DNA of 64,000 nucleotides from Streptomyces sp. H27-H1 (GCF_026627445.1 NZ_JAPNLJ010000010.1:170909-234908), one strand, 5' to 3'. Shown: positions 1 through 9,101, counted from the first letter of the stretch. Made by a program: numbers and translations. The notes: generated from the sequence alone by a model not told the origin.

Positions 1-822
1 GGCGGCGCGGCCCGCGGCTTCCTCGCGCTCGCGCCCCTCGGCGAGCTCCGTGCGGTAGCGGGAGACGATGAAGAGGGCGTAGTCGATGCCGACCGCGAGG
101 CCGATCATCATCGCGAGGGTGGAGGTGGTGGAGCCGAGGTCCAGCACGTTGGCGAGCGCGGTGATGGAGGAGATGCCGATGCCCACGCCGATCAGCGCGG
201 TCAGCAGCGGCAGTCCGGCCGCGATGAGCGAGCCGAAGGTGATGACGAGGACGATCGCGGCGATCGCGATGCCGATGATCTCGCCGGAGCCCGTCTCGGG
301 GGCGGCCATCAGGGCGTCGCCGCCGATCTGGACGTTCAGCCCGTCGGCCTTGGCGGCCGTCCCGGCCTCGGTGAGGGCCTCACGGGTGGCGTCCGTCAGC
401 TCCATGCCGCTGACCTTGTACTTGACGCTCACGTAGGCGGTGGAGCCGTCCTGGCTGACGGCCTTGGTCTCGTACGGGTCGGCGACCGAGGAGATCTGAT
501 CCTTGCCCGGGCCGTCCTTCAGCTCGCCGACGATCTTCTCGACCTGGGGCTTGACGGCCTCGGAGTCGACCTTTTCACCGGCCGGGGCCTTGATCACGAT
601 GCGGGCGGTGGCGCCGTCGGCGGACATGCCCGGGAAGCGCTGTTCCAGCAGGTCGAAAGCCTTCTGGGCTTCCGTGCCGGGTATGGAGAACGAGCCTGAG
701 GTGGGTGCGGACGCCGAAGCCGCGCCGAAGCCGGCGACGAACAGCAGCGCCACCCAGACGAGGGCGACGAATCGGCGGCGCCGGAAGGCACCCCTGCCGA
801 GTCGGTAGAGGAAGGTAGCCAC
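1..822 (-). CDS. MMPL/RND-family membrane transporter, 3' part beyond left edge
   Basis: The first 274 residues of an RND-superfamily (MMPL) exporter are visible; the C-terminal part lies beyond the left edge. After a short basic N-terminus there is a membrane segment (about residues 18-36), then a long extracytoplasmic porter domain, then three closely spaced membrane segments rich in Ile/Ala/Gly and a GIDYALFIVSR-type motif with the Asp typical of proton-driven MMPL pumps. The GTG start is preceded by a GGGGAA stretch. It lies downstream of a TetR gene on the same strand with a 146-base gap, so it is probably the regulator's target. MMPL proteins export lipids or hydrophobic compounds; the substrate here cannot be told. 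Confidence 0.93.
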   Translation of the reverse strand, partial: MATFLYRLGRGAFRRRRFVALVWVALLFVAGFGAASASAPTSGSFSIPGTEAQKAFDLLEQRFPGMSADGATARIVIKAPAGEKVDSEAVKPQVEKIVGELKDGPGKDQISSVADPYETKAVSQDGSTAYVSVKYKVSGMELTDATREALTEAGTAAKADGLNVQIGGDALMAAPETGSGEIIGIAIAAIVLVITFGSLIAAGLPLLTALIGVGIGISSITALANVLDLGSTTSTLAMMIGLAVGIDYALFIVSRYRTELAEGREREEAAGRAA

Positions 823-968
823 GTCGGTGGTTCCCCGTTCGGGTCGTGGGATGGATCAGGGCATGGAATGCCGTTCCGACGACGAGAGCGGCGTGTCAGG
901 AGTAGGCAGGAATCGAGCGCGGGGACAGCGCGGTTGGGCGGCTGCGCGGGTGAGCAGCCTGGGCGGGA

Positions 969-1559
969 TCAGACTCCGAGGGCGGGGAAGACCACGGCGT
1001 CGATGAAGTCACCGAGGAAGCACCGGTCGACGGACCGGTCCTCGATGAGCGGGAGCGCGATGAACGCCCCGATGAGCATGTGCGGCACGAAGGCCAGGGC
1101 CGGACAGCCCGCGGCGACCTCACCCCGGTCCACCGCCCGCTGCAGCATCGTCTGAAGGCCGTTGAGCTCCGGGTCGACCAAGAGGTCCCGCAGCGCCTTG
1201 TGGAGCTCGGGGCTCGCGTGCACCGCATGGGCCAGGCCCCGCATGAGCGCGGTGTCCTTCGCCATCTGGGCGTCGTCGGAGTTCTCGACCATGACCGCGA
1301 AGTCACCGCGGATGCTGCCCGTGTCGATCTCCCGGAGGGAGACCGGCTGGGTGCAGCGCAGGGCCTTCGCGACCAGTTCGGGCTTGCTCCCCCACTGGCG
1401 GTAGAGGGTGGCCTTGCTGGACTTCGTACGGGCGGCGACCGCGTCCATGGTCAGCGCCTCGTAGCCGACCTCGCGCAGGAGGTCGAGGACCGCCCCGTGG
1501 AGTTCGGCTTCCCGCTCGGGGGTGATCCGGCTGCGACGCGACATGACCTCTTCGACCAT
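969..1559 (-). CDS. TetR/AcrR family transcriptional regulator
   Basis: A 196-residue one-component repressor. The helix-turn-helix occupies about residues 38-57 and ends in the typical T-L-Y-R-Q-W-G-S-K sequence; the C-terminal half is an all-helical ligand domain. The ATG chosen has GGGAGGAG about 8 bases upstream. A start 27 bases earlier is possible but has no ribosome-binding site and would run into the operator. Two palindromes immediately upstream suggest autoregulation, and the MMPL gene downstream is the likely co-regulated target. The ligand is unknown. Confidence 0.92.
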   Translation of the reverse strand: MVEEVMSRRSRITPEREAELHGAVLDLLREVGYEALTMDAVAARTKSSKATLYRQWGSKPELVAKALRCTQPVSLREIDTGSIRGDFAVMVENSDDAQMAKDTALMRGLAHAVHASPELHKALRDLLVDPELNGLQTMLQRAVDRGEVAAGCPALAFVPHMLIGAFIALPLIEDRSVDRCFLGDFIDAVVFPALGV

Positions 1560-1590
1560 TTCGGCATCTCCTCCCGACCGCACCAACCGA

Positions 1591-1605
1591 ACGAAACTGT
1601 TTCGT
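1591..1605. promoter_or_regulatory. TetR operator candidate 1 (15-bp palindrome)
   Basis: Perfect inverted repeat ACGAAACTGTTTCGT (7-bp arms, one central base), 31 bases upstream of the TetR start codon. It shares the core GAAAC-N-GTT with the second palindrome 24 bases further upstream. Its position between the TetR gene and the divergent tricorn gene fits an autoregulatory operator. This is seen directly; binding is inferred. Confidence 0.7.
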
Positions 1606-1628
1606 ACGGATTGACCATACCCCTCCGG

Positions 1629-1659
1629 CGAGCGAAACGAAACCGTTCCGTTTCGCTCG
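1629..1659. promoter_or_regulatory. TetR operator candidate 2 (31-bp palindrome)
   Basis: Two perfect 11-bp arms, CGAGCGAAACG and CGTTTCGCTCG, flank a centre containing GAAACCGTTCC, a near-copy of the core of the first palindrome. The repetition of the same core makes cooperative binding by the adjacent TetR protein likely. It also lies about 110 bases upstream of the divergent tricorn homologue, so it could affect that gene. Confidence 0.7.
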
Positions 1660-1767
1660 GCGAGTGGCCTCGGTCACTTCCCGGCCGCCGCCCGGTGTCC
1701 CCGCCGCGAGCCCCATGGATCACCTGTACGAGTTGCCAGCCCCCCTCAGCGCGGAAAGCATTGGGGG

Positions 1768-4700
1768 GTGAGTCACGACGCGGCGTACCTCCGGTTCCCC
1801 CACCTCCACGACGATCTGCTGTGCTTCGCCACCGAGGACGACCTCTGGGTGGCGCCCCTGGTTCCCCCCGGAGAGCCCGCCGGCCGGGCCTGGCGGATCA
1901 CGGTCGACCGCACCCGGGTGGGCCACCCCCGGTTCTCCCCCGACGGCAGGCACATCGCCTTCACCACCTGGCGCAGCCTCGACCCCGAGATCCACCTCGC
2001 CCCCGTCTCCGGCGGCCCGGCCCGCCGCCTCAGCTACTGGGGCTCCACCGACACCCGGGTCTGCGGCTGGACCCCGCCCGACAAGGACGGCCGCAGCGAC
2101 ATCCTGGCCGTCTCCTCGCACGGCCAGCCCTTCTCCTACTACTCCTGGGCCTACAGCCTTCCCACCGACGGCAGCCCCGGCGGCCGGCTCCCCTGGGGGC
2201 CCGTCTCCGACATCGCCGTCCACGAGGAGACCCCGGACGGGCAGGAGCCGGGCGAGCGGCGCACCCTGCTGCTGACCGGCAAGCCCCCGCACGAGCCCGC
2301 CGCCTGGAAGCGCTACCGGGGCGGCGCCACCGGCCGGCTGTGGCTGCACGGCGAGCGGCTGCTCGAGGGCATCGAAGGCCACCTGGACTCACCGATGTTC
2401 GTGGGCGGCCGGATCGCCTTCCTCTCCGACCACGAGGGCATCGGCAACCTCTACTCCTGCTTGCCCGACGGCACGGACCTGCGCCGGCACAGCGACCACG
2501 AGGAGTTCTACGCCCGGCACGCCTCCAGCGACGGCTCCCGGATCGTCTATCAGTGCGCCGGCGACCTGTGGATCGTCGAGTCGCTGGCCCCGGACACCTC
2601 CCCGCGCAAGCTGGAGGTCCGCCTCGGCGGCCCCCGGGCGGGCCGCCGCACCTACCAGGTCCCGGCCGCCAGCCACGTCGACTCCCTCTCCGTCGACGCC
2701 ACCGGGCGGGCCAGCGCCGTCGTCGTGCGCGGCAGCCTGTACTGGCTCACGCACCGCGACGGCCCCGCCCGCACCATCGCCGACACCCCGGGCGTACGGG
2801 TCCGGCTGCCCGAGATGCTCGGCAGCGGCGGGCAGGTGGCGTACGTGACGGACGCGGAGGGCGAGGACGCGATCGAGATCGCCTACCTGCCCCGGGCCTC
2901 CGGCGACCGCGAGCCGCGCCGGCTCGCCTCGGGCGCGCTGGGCCGCGTACTGGAGCTGCTCTCCGATCCGGACGGAGAGCGGCTCGCGATCGCCTCCAAC
3001 GACGGGCGGCTGCTGCTCATCGACGCCACCGAGGAGTCCAACGGGGAGGCCGGCGAGCTGATCCGGTCCGAGAACGGGCCCGTCACCGACCTCGCCTTCT
3101 CCCCCGACGGCTGCTGGCTGACCTGGTCGCATCCGGGCATCGGCCGCTCGCTGCGCCAGATCAAGATGGCCCGGATCTCCGGGCCGGGCGCGCACACGAT
3201 CGTGGACGTCACCAACGGACGCTTCGAGGATGAGAGTCCGGTCTTCACCCGGGACGGGCGCTACCTCGCCTTCCTGTCCTGGCGCGGCTTCGACCCCGTC
3301 TACGACGTCCATACCGGAGACCTGTCCTTCCCGCTGGGCTGCCGCCCCTACCTGGTGCCGCTGTCCTCGGCCACCCCCTCCCCCTTCGCCTTCTCCCCGG
3401 ACGGCCGCCCGGCGGCGGGCGGTCTCGACCCGGTCGAGGGGGACTCGGAGTCCGGGGACGGCGCGGTCATGGTGGAGGTGGAGGGCCTGGAGAGCCGGGT
3501 CACGCCCTTCCCCGTGTCGGCGTCCAAGTACTCGGCCCTGTACCCGGTGAGCGGCGGCGGACTGGTGTGGCTGCGCTGGCCGATCTCGGGCGCCCTCGGC
3601 GAGACCTTCGCCAATCCGGCCGACACCAGCGGCAAGCCGACGCTGGAGTACTTCGACCTCACCAAGGCCCGTAAGACGGAGTTGGCTTCCGGGCTGGACT
3701 GGTTCGCGCTCAGCGGCGACGGCACCCGGCTCGTGGTCAACGACGACGGGGACCTGCGCGCGGTCCCGGCGACCGAATCGGGAGACACCGACTCCACCGT
3801 CTACCTGGACCTGCGGCGCATCCTGCACGAGGTGGACCCGGCGGCCGAGTGGCGCCAGGCCTTCGAGGAGGCGGGGCGGCTCATCCGCGCCTACTTCTGG
3901 GAGCCGCAGATGTGCGGCATCGACTGGGACGCAGTGCTGCGCCAGTACCGTTTCCTGGTCGAACGGGTCGCCTCCCCCGACGAGTTCGCCGACCTGATGC
4001 GCGAGGTCCTCGGCGAGCTCGGCACCTCGCACGCGTACGTGTCCCCGGCCCGCCGCAACGAAGGGCCCCCGCACTACCAGCGGGCCATCGGCCTGCTCGG
4101 CGTCAACCTCTTCCCCCGCGACGGGGCCTGGGTCGTCGGCCGGATCCTGCCCGGCGAGTCCTCCGACTCCAAGGCCCGCTCCCCCCTCGCGGGCACCGGG
4201 ATCCGCGAGGGCGCGGTCCTCACCCACGTGGACGGCCGGCCGGTGGACCCGGTCGCCGGCCCGTACCCGCTGCTGTCGGCGGCCGGCGGCACCACCGTGG
4301 AGCTCACCTTCGAGCCCGCCGAGGGGCAGGGCCGCTCGCGCCGGGTGGCGGTCGTCCCGCTGATCGACGAGCGGCCGCTGCGCTACCAGGACTGGGTGGC
4401 CAAACGCCGCGCGGTGGTCCGCGAGATCAGCGGCGGCCGGTGCGGATACCTGCACATCCCCGACATGGGCGGCTCGGGCTGGGCGCAGTTCAACCGCGAC
4501 CTGCGGGCGGAGATGTCGAAGCCCGCCCTGCTCGTGGACGTACGCGGCAACGCCGGCGGGCACATCAGCGAGCTGGTGGTGGAGAAGCTGACCCGCTCGA
4601 TCCTCGGCTGGGACCTGACCCGCAACGCCCAGCCCGTCTCCTACGCCTCCAATGCGCCCCGGGGCCCGATCGTGGCGCTGGCCGACGAGGCGACCTCCTC

Positions 4701-5064
4701 CGACGGGGACATGATCACGGCCGCCTTCAAGCTGCTGGGACTCGGCCCGGTCGTGGGCCAGCGCACCTGGGGCGGGGTGGTCGGCATGACCGGCCGGCAC
4801 ACCCTCGGCGACGGCACGGTGATCACGGTGCCGATGAACGCGGCCTGGTTCCCCGAGTACGGCTGGTCCGTGGAGAACCAGGGCGTTGAGCCCGACCTGC
4901 CGATCCTGCGCACCCCGCTCGACTGGGCGGAAGGGCGGCACGCGCAGCTCGACGACGCCGTGCACCTGGCGCTGGAGCTGCTGGAGCAGGACCCGGCGGC
5001 GGTACCGCCCGGGTACACGGACGTACCGGACCGGCGCCGGCCGAAGCTGCCGCCGCGGGGGTGA
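1768..5064 (+). CDS. Tricorn protease homologue (S41 family peptidase)
   Basis: A 1098-residue cytoplasmic serine peptidase of the tricorn type, expected to trim oligopeptides released by the proteasome. The N-terminal 650 residues form WD40/TolB-like beta-propeller repeats (F-S-P-D-G and similar motifs recur). A C1-like region follows, then a PDZ domain (about 785-860) and the S41 catalytic core. Visible catalytic candidates match archaeal tricorn: Ser-His in GTSHAY at about residue 752, the nucleophile in TSSDGD at about 976, and the Glu in VENQG at about 1033. Translation starts at GTG; no clear Shine-Dalgarno is seen. No signal peptide. It is divergent from the TetR gene and followed by a strong terminator, so it appears monocistronic. 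Confidence 0.93.
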   Translation: MSHDAAYLRFPHLHDDLLCFATEDDLWVAPLVPPGEPAGRAWRITVDRTRVGHPRFSPDGRHIAFTTWRSLDPEIHLAPVSGGPARRLSYWGSTDTRVCGWTPPDKDGRSDILAVSSHGQPFSYYSWAYSLPTDGSPGGRLPWGPVSDIAVHEETPDGQEPGERRTLLLTGKPPHEPAAWKRYRGGATGRLWLHGERLLEGIEGHLDSPMFVGGRIAFLSDHEGIGNLYSCLPDGTDLRRHSDHEEFYARHASSDGSRIVYQCAGDLWIVESLAPDTSPRKLEVRLGGPRAGRRTYQVPAASHVDSLSVDATGRASAVVVRGSLYWLTHRDGPARTIADTPGVRVRLPEMLGSGGQVAYVTDAEGEDAIEIAYLPRASGDREPRRLASGALGRVLELLSDPDGERLAIASNDGRLLLIDATEESNGEAGELIRSENGPVTDLAFSPDGCWLTWSHPGIGRSLRQIKMARISGPGAHTIVDVTNGRFEDESPVFTRDGRYLAFLSWRGFDPVYDVHTGDLSFPLGCRPYLVPLSSATPSPFAFSPDGRPAAGGLDPVEGDSESGDGAVMVEVEGLESRVTPFPVSASKYSALYPVSGGGLVWLRWPISGALGETFANPADTSGKPTLEYFDLTKARKTELASGLDWFALSGDGTRLVVNDDGDLRAVPATESGDTDSTVYLDLRRILHEVDPAAEWRQAFEEAGRLIRAYFWEPQMCGIDWDAVLRQYRFLVERVASPDEFADLMREVLGELGTSHAYVSPARRNEGPPHYQRAIGLLGVNLFPRDGAWVVGRILPGESSDSKARSPLAGTGIREGAVLTHVDGRPVDPVAGPYPLLSAAGGTTVELTFEPAEGQGRSRRVAVVPLIDERPLRYQDWVAKRRAVVREISGGRCGYLHIPDMGGSGWAQFNRDLRAEMSKPALLVDVRGNAGGHISELVVEKLTRSILGWDLTRNAQPVSYASNAPRGPIVALADEATSSDGDMITAAFKLLGLGPVVGQRTWGGVVGMTGRHTLGDGTVITVPMNAAWFPEYGWSVENQGVEPDLPILRTPLDWAEGRHAQLDDAVHLALELLEQDPAAVPPGYTDVPDRRRPKLPPRG

Positions 5065-5098
5065 CCCCGCGCGGCGGGGGGCCGTAGGGCATGCGAAA

Positions 5099-5131
5099 GG
5101 GGTGCGACCCGGAAACGGCGGGTCGCACCCC
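5099..5131 (+). terminator. Strong rho-independent-type hairpin
   Basis: Perfect 12-bp arms GGGGTGCGACCC / GGGTCGCACCCC with a 9-base loop, 34 bases after the tricorn stop codon and ahead of the convergent small gene. It can terminate both converging transcripts. There is no T-tract, as is common in Streptomyces. Confidence 0.75.
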
Positions 5132-5161
5132 TCAGCGCGTGGAGCCGCTGCTCGTCAGGTG

Positions 5162-5326
5162 CTACTTGTCGAAGTTCTCGTCGAAGGTGTCACGGGCCTT
5201 GTCCCTGGCCTGGTCCACCGTCTGCGAGCCGCGCTCGGACGCCTCGTCCTGCTGACCGGCGGCCGCGGCCTTCGCCTTCTCCGCGAGGTCCTTCGCCTTG
5301 TCCTGGAACTGGTCCCTGATGCCCAT
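5162..5326 (-). CDS. Small charged helical protein (CsbD/MT0933-antitoxin-like)
   Basis: A 54-residue protein starting MGIRDQFQDKAKDLAEKA and continuing in an Ala/Lys/Asp/Glu/Gln heptad-like pattern that predicts one long amphipathic helix. It has no signal or membrane segment. AGGAG lies 8 bases before the ATG. Short proteins of this composition occur widely in Streptomyces and resemble CsbD stress proteins or the N-terminal part of MT0933-type antitoxins; which family applies cannot be decided by eye. No toxin-like partner is adjacent. The codon use and clean ribosome-binding site make it a convincing gene. Confidence 0.7.
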   Translation of the reverse strand: MGIRDQFQDKAKDLAEKAKAAAAGQQDEASERGSQTVDQARDKARDTFDENFDK

Positions 5327-5374
5327 GTGTCCTCACTCCTGCAACGGTGTTCGGTAAGGGGAACGCGACCAGTC

Positions 5375-6289
5375 TTACCCAGAGGGGCATTCCTCGCATT
5401 CCGGTCGGCTGCTCTGGCTGCGCTCCTGCTCGTCCGCGGCCCCGCCGGCCCCGACAAGCCCCTTGGAAACGCCGGCCAGTCGGGGTTCGAAGCGCTTCAT
5501 CTCGCGCTGACCGACTGCCGAGATGATCGCGGGAAGGTATCCGCGGAACCCCTGCATTCCGCGCAGCCACCACTGCGCGTACACGTGCGCGGAGCGCCGC
5601 TCGATGCCCGCCACGATCCGGTCGACGGCCGGCCCCAGCGGGTACGTCTGGTTCGACGGCCACGGCAGCCGCTGGCGCAGCTCGCGCATGACCTCGTCCT
5701 GGTCGGCGCCGCGCACCATGTCGGTGTCGGTCCAGGACAGGTAGCCGACCCCCACCTTGACCCCCTTGTAGCCGACCTCGGCGCTCAGACAGTGCGCGAA
5801 GGCCTCGACCCCGGACTTGGAGGCGCAGTAGGCGGTCATCATCGGCGCCGGGGTGATCGCCGCGAGCGAGGCGATCTGCAGGAAGTAGCCGCGGCTCTCC
5901 ATCAGCACGGGCAGGAAGGCCCGGGCGGTGACGGCGCCGCCGATGAGGTTGACCTCGATGACCCGGCGCCAGGCGTCGGGGTCGGAGTCGACGAACGGCC
6001 CGCCGGAGGCGACGCCCGCGTTGGCGACGACGATGTCCACCTTGCCGAAGCGCAGCTTGACCTCCTGCGCGACCCGGGCCATCGCCTCGTGGTCGGTGAC
6101 GTCGGCGTACCAGTGGTCGCTGTCGGTGTGCAGCCGCTCCGAGACCTCCTTGAGGGCCTCGGGCTCCAGGCCCACCAGGGCCACCTTCGCGCCGCGCGCG
6201 GACAGTTTGCGGGCGAGCAGTTCGCCGACCCCGCGCGCCGCCCCCGTGACGACGGCGACCTGGCCTTCCAGACTCCTGCGAGCACTCAC
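5375..6289 (-). CDS. SDR family NAD(P)-dependent oxidoreductase
   Basis: A 304-residue classical short-chain dehydrogenase. The Rossmann TGAARGVG motif is at residues 15-22, NAG at 90-92, and the catalytic Ser141, Tyr154 and Lys158 (YCASK) are all present. The C-terminal 60 residues are a basic, Ser/Glu-rich extension. The GTG start overlaps the stop of the upstream hydrolase (GTGA) and has AAGGAG upstream, so it is translationally coupled as the last gene of a monooxygenase-hydrolase-SDR operon. By analogy with SadH of the mycobacterial mymA operon it may act on fatty or ketone-derived substrates; this is inference. Confidence 0.92.
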   Translation of the reverse strand: MSARRSLEGQVAVVTGAARGVGELLARKLSARGAKVALVGLEPEALKEVSERLHTDSDHWYADVTDHEAMARVAQEVKLRFGKVDIVVANAGVASGGPFVDSDPDAWRRVIEVNLIGGAVTARAFLPVLMESRGYFLQIASLAAITPAPMMTAYCASKSGVEAFAHCLSAEVGYKGVKVGVGYLSWTDTDMVRGADQDEVMRELRQRLPWPSNQTYPLGPAVDRIVAGIERRSAHVYAQWWLRGMQGFRGYLPAIISAVGQREMKRFEPRLAGVSKGLVGAGGAADEQERSQSSRPECEECPSG

Positions 6290-7272
6290 GGTGTCTTCTC
6301 CTTCGCGGGCTGGTGGTTCGGGGAATCCGGGGAATCCAGGGAGTCCGGGCCGACCGGAACGGGTGCGACGGGCGCGAGATACACCTCGGCGAGCTCGCGC
6401 ACCGCGGCGGTGACGGCCTCCGGGGCCTCGATCGGGCTCATGTGCCCCACCCCGGTCAGTTCGGTGAGCCCTACGCAGTTCGGCAGCGCGGCAGCCAGCC
6501 CCCGGGCGTGCACGATCGGTGTCAGCCGGTCGCTCTTGCCGCCGATGACGGCGGTGGGCACGGTGAGCGCGGCCAGCTGCGCGTCGAGGTCCAGGGCGGC
6601 CAGCACCCCGGACCAGGCGTGGCGCACCGGCGTGGGGCAGGCGTGGACGATCCGCGCGCAGGCCTCGACCTTCTCGGGCGCGGAGCCGGGGCCCATCGTG
6701 GCGTACTTCAGCACTCTGCGGGCGACGGGGGTGACGGGCCCGAGCGGGGCCCGGGATCCCAGGACCGCGCCGGTGACACGGGTCCTCGCGCGGCCGGCGC
6801 GCCACGGCAGGACCAGCGACTCCTCGACCAGCCGGCCGCTGCCGGTGTTGCACAGCAGCGCGGCCGCGACGTGTTCGGCGAACTCCGGCCGGGCGGCGGC
6901 GGCCATGATCGTCATCCCGCCCATGGAGTGGCCCGCGACGACGGCCTTCTCGCCGGGGGCGAGGGCGGCCTCCAGGACCGCGACCAGGTCGTCGGCGAGG
7001 GCGGCGGTGCCGTACCCGGAGCCGACGGGGCTGCGGCCGTGGCCCCGCTGGTCGTAGGCGATGACCCGGTGCCCGGTGGTCAGGGCCCGTATCTGCGCGG
7101 CCCAGAACGCCGTGGAACAGGTCCAGCCGTGCGCGAGCACGACGGCCGGGGCCCCTTCCTCGCCGTGCACCTCCACGTGCAGGCGCGATCCGTCGGCGGA
7201 GGTGGCGACCAGCTCGCGGCGGGCCGCCGGCGGGGCGTAGGGTCCCGCGGTCACGTGCATCAGGCGGCTCAC
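6286..7272 (-). CDS. Alpha/beta hydrolase
   Basis: A 328-residue alpha/beta-hydrolase-fold protein. It shows the oxyanion-hole HGW at 48-50, the nucleophile elbow GHSMGG with Ser116, and a late GVGHMSPIE segment carrying the catalytic His. No signal peptide. Its GTG start overlaps the stop of the monooxygenase gene (GTGA) and its own stop overlaps the SDR start, so the three genes are one coupled unit. After a Baeyer-Villiger oxidation the product is an ester, so an esterase next door is chemically sensible. Its C-terminus is a Pro/Ser/Asp-rich tail. Confidence 0.92.
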   Translation of the reverse strand: MSRLMHVTAGPYAPPAARRELVATSADGSRLHVEVHGEEGAPAVVLAHGWTCSTAFWAAQIRALTTGHRVIAYDQRGHGRSPVGSGYGTAALADDLVAVLEAALAPGEKAVVAGHSMGGMTIMAAAARPEFAEHVAAALLCNTGSGRLVEESLVLPWRAGRARTRVTGAVLGSRAPLGPVTPVARRVLKYATMGPGSAPEKVEACARIVHACPTPVRHAWSGVLAALDLDAQLAALTVPTAVIGGKSDRLTPIVHARGLAAALPNCVGLTELTGVGHMSPIEAPEAVTAAVRELAEVYLAPVAPVPVGPDSLDSPDSPNHQPAKEKTP

Positions 7273-8912
7273 GCGGCATCCTCCTCGGCGGCGGCGGGCT
7301 CGGCGGCGGGGCCGGCGGCCTTCGGGACGGCCTCGGCCCGCGCAGGCTTCGCGGCCTTCGCGTTCGCGGCCTGGCCGGGAGCCTCGGACCGGGCGGGTGC
7401 TCCGGCGCCCGCCGGGACCCGCTCGCGCTCCCGGTGGCGTACGACCTCGTACTCGCTCAGGTCCACGCCCAGCGTCTCCTTGCGGAACTCCCCGGTGGTG
7501 CCCGGCCAGACGGTGGTGTTGCGGCCCTGCGCGTCCAGGTACCAGCTGGTGCAGCCGCCGGTGTTCCAGACGGTGCGCTCCATGCGCGTCTGGACGTGGC
7601 GGTTCCAGGCGTTGACGGCCGAGGGCCGGGCGGCCAGCGCCACCCGTCCGCCCAGCACGTCCAGCTGGCGCAGGTAGTCCGCCATGTAGTTCAGCTGCGA
7701 TTCGATCATCAGGATCATCGAGCTGTTCCCGAGCCCGGTGTTCGGCCCGATGATCGTCATCCAGTTCGGGAAGCCCGCCGCGGTCGCCCCGCGCAGCGAC
7801 TGCATCCCGTCCTTCCACTCCTCGGCGAGGGTCTTGCCCTCGGCGCCCACCACGCGGTCGGCGATCGGCATGTCCGTGACGTGGAAGCCGGTGCCGAAGA
7901 CGATCGCGTCGACCTCGGTCTCGGTCCCGTCGGCCGCGACCAGCGCCGAACCCCGGATCTCCTTCAGCCCGGAGGCGACGAGGTCCACGTTCGGCCGGGC
8001 GAGCGCCGGGTAGTACTCGCTGGAGAGCAGGATCCGCTTGCAGCCGATCCGGTACGAGGGCGTCAGCTTGGCCCGCAGCGCCGGGTCCTTGATCGAGCGC
8101 GCCATGTTCGCCTTGGCCAGGGACTCGATCAGCCCGAGCTGGCCCGGCCGCTTGGTGAAGGCGCTGACCTGGAGTTCGCGGATCCCCCACAGCAGGGCGC
8201 GGCGGGCCGCCCGGGTGAAGGGGAGCTGGCGGTGCAACCAGCGCTCCGCCGCGGTGATCGCCCGGTCGGTGCGCGGCATCACCCACGGCGGGGTGCGCTG
8301 GAAGAGGGTGAGCCGCTCCACCTCGGGCGCGATGGCGGGCACGATCTGGATGGCGGAGGCGCCCGTACCGATCATGGCGACGCGCTTGCCTCGCAGGTCG
8401 TAGTCGTGGTCCCAGCGAGCGGAGTGGAAGACCTTGCCGGGGAAGCCGGCGAGACCGGGCACCTCGGGCATCTTCGGGTCCGACAGCGGCCCGGTGGCGG
8501 AGACGACCACGTCGGCGGTGAACTCCCCGCCCGAGGTCTCGATCTCCCACCGCATCGCGTCCGCGTCCCACCTCATCATCCGGACCTCGTGGTTCAGCCG
8601 GATGTGGCGGCGCAGTCCGAAGGTGTCCGCGACGTGCTCCAGGTACTCCCGGATGGCCGGCTGCCCGGAGAAGGTGCGGGGCCAGTCGGGATTGGGCGCG
8701 AAGGAGAACGAATACAGATGGGAGGGCACGTCGCAGGCGCACCCGGGGTAGTTGTTGTCCCGCCAGGTGCCGCCGACGGAGTCGGCGCGCTCCAGGACGA
8801 CGAAGTCCGTGATCCCCTCGCGCCGCAGCCGCACCGCGGCGCCCAGCCCGCCGAACCCGGATCCGATCACCGCCACGCGTACGTGCTCGCGCCCGTCCAT
8901 GCCACCGCCCAT
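7269..8912 (-). CDS. Flavin-containing Baeyer-Villiger-type monooxygenase
   Basis: A 547-residue class B flavoprotein. An FAD-binding GSGFGG motif lies at about 17-22 and an NADPH-binding GTGASA at about 182-187. Between them is the fingerprint of Baeyer-Villiger monooxygenases, F-x-G-x(3)-H-x(3)-W-D (F157, G159, H163, W167). The last 60 residues are Ala/Glu/Pro-rich low complexity absent from typical family members. The ATG chosen has AAGGTGG upstream; a second ATG four codons later is possible. It is first in an operon with a hydrolase and an SDR, divergent from a MerR regulator. The substrate is unknown: a ketone, or a long-chain compound as proposed for MymA. Confidence 0.93.
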   Translation of the reverse strand: MGGGMDGREHVRVAVIGSGFGGLGAAVRLRREGITDFVVLERADSVGGTWRDNNYPGCACDVPSHLYSFSFAPNPDWPRTFSGQPAIREYLEHVADTFGLRRHIRLNHEVRMMRWDADAMRWEIETSGGEFTADVVVSATGPLSDPKMPEVPGLAGFPGKVFHSARWDHDYDLRGKRVAMIGTGASAIQIVPAIAPEVERLTLFQRTPPWVMPRTDRAITAAERWLHRQLPFTRAARRALLWGIRELQVSAFTKRPGQLGLIESLAKANMARSIKDPALRAKLTPSYRIGCKRILLSSEYYPALARPNVDLVASGLKEIRGSALVAADGTETEVDAIVFGTGFHVTDMPIADRVVGAEGKTLAEEWKDGMQSLRGATAAGFPNWMTIIGPNTGLGNSSMILMIESQLNYMADYLRQLDVLGGRVALAARPSAVNAWNRHVQTRMERTVWNTGGCTSWYLDAQGRNTTVWPGTTGEFRKETLGVDLSEYEVVRHRERERVPAGAGAPARSEAPGQAANAKAAKPARAEAVPKAAGPAAEPAAAEEDAA

Positions 8913-8955
8913 GCCAGCCACCTTCGGATGCCGATGCCAACGCCCACTCGAATGC

Positions 8956-8973
8956 TGCCAGCAATCACTGGCA
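8956..8973. promoter_or_regulatory. Inverted repeat in the monooxygenase/MerR divergent promoter region
   Basis: TGCCAG-N6-CTGGCA, perfect 6-bp arms, lies 44 bases upstream of the monooxygenase start. Further TGCCA half-motifs occur nearby (GATGCCAA, CATGCCAGC). The location between the operon and its divergent regulator makes it a candidate operator for the MerR protein or another regulator. Confidence 0.4.
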
Positions 8974-9072
8974 CAATCGGGAGGGTAGAGCAGCCCCGTA
9001 CTCATGGGTAGGGGTCGCGCCGGGAAAGTTACCGGGAGTACGCCCTGGCCCTGTACCGGGCGTCGCGACCCG

Positions 9073-9101
9073 GTGAACCTTCCCGGCCACAGCACTAGGC
9101 T
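9073..9101 (+). promoter_or_regulatory. Putative leaderless promoter of the MerR gene
   Basis: GTGAAC, 17-bp spacer, TAGGCT: a HrdB-like -35/-10 pair whose -10 ends six bases before the GTG. The transcript would then start at or next to the start codon, giving leaderless translation, which is common in Streptomyces. No Shine-Dalgarno precedes this GTG, in agreement. Confidence 0.45.

Noticed and set aside
2389..4965. Long open frame antisense to the tricorn gene (858 codons)
   Set aside because: Composition is Gly/Arg/Val/Ala-rich without domain or start signal; it is a shadow caused by high GC content.
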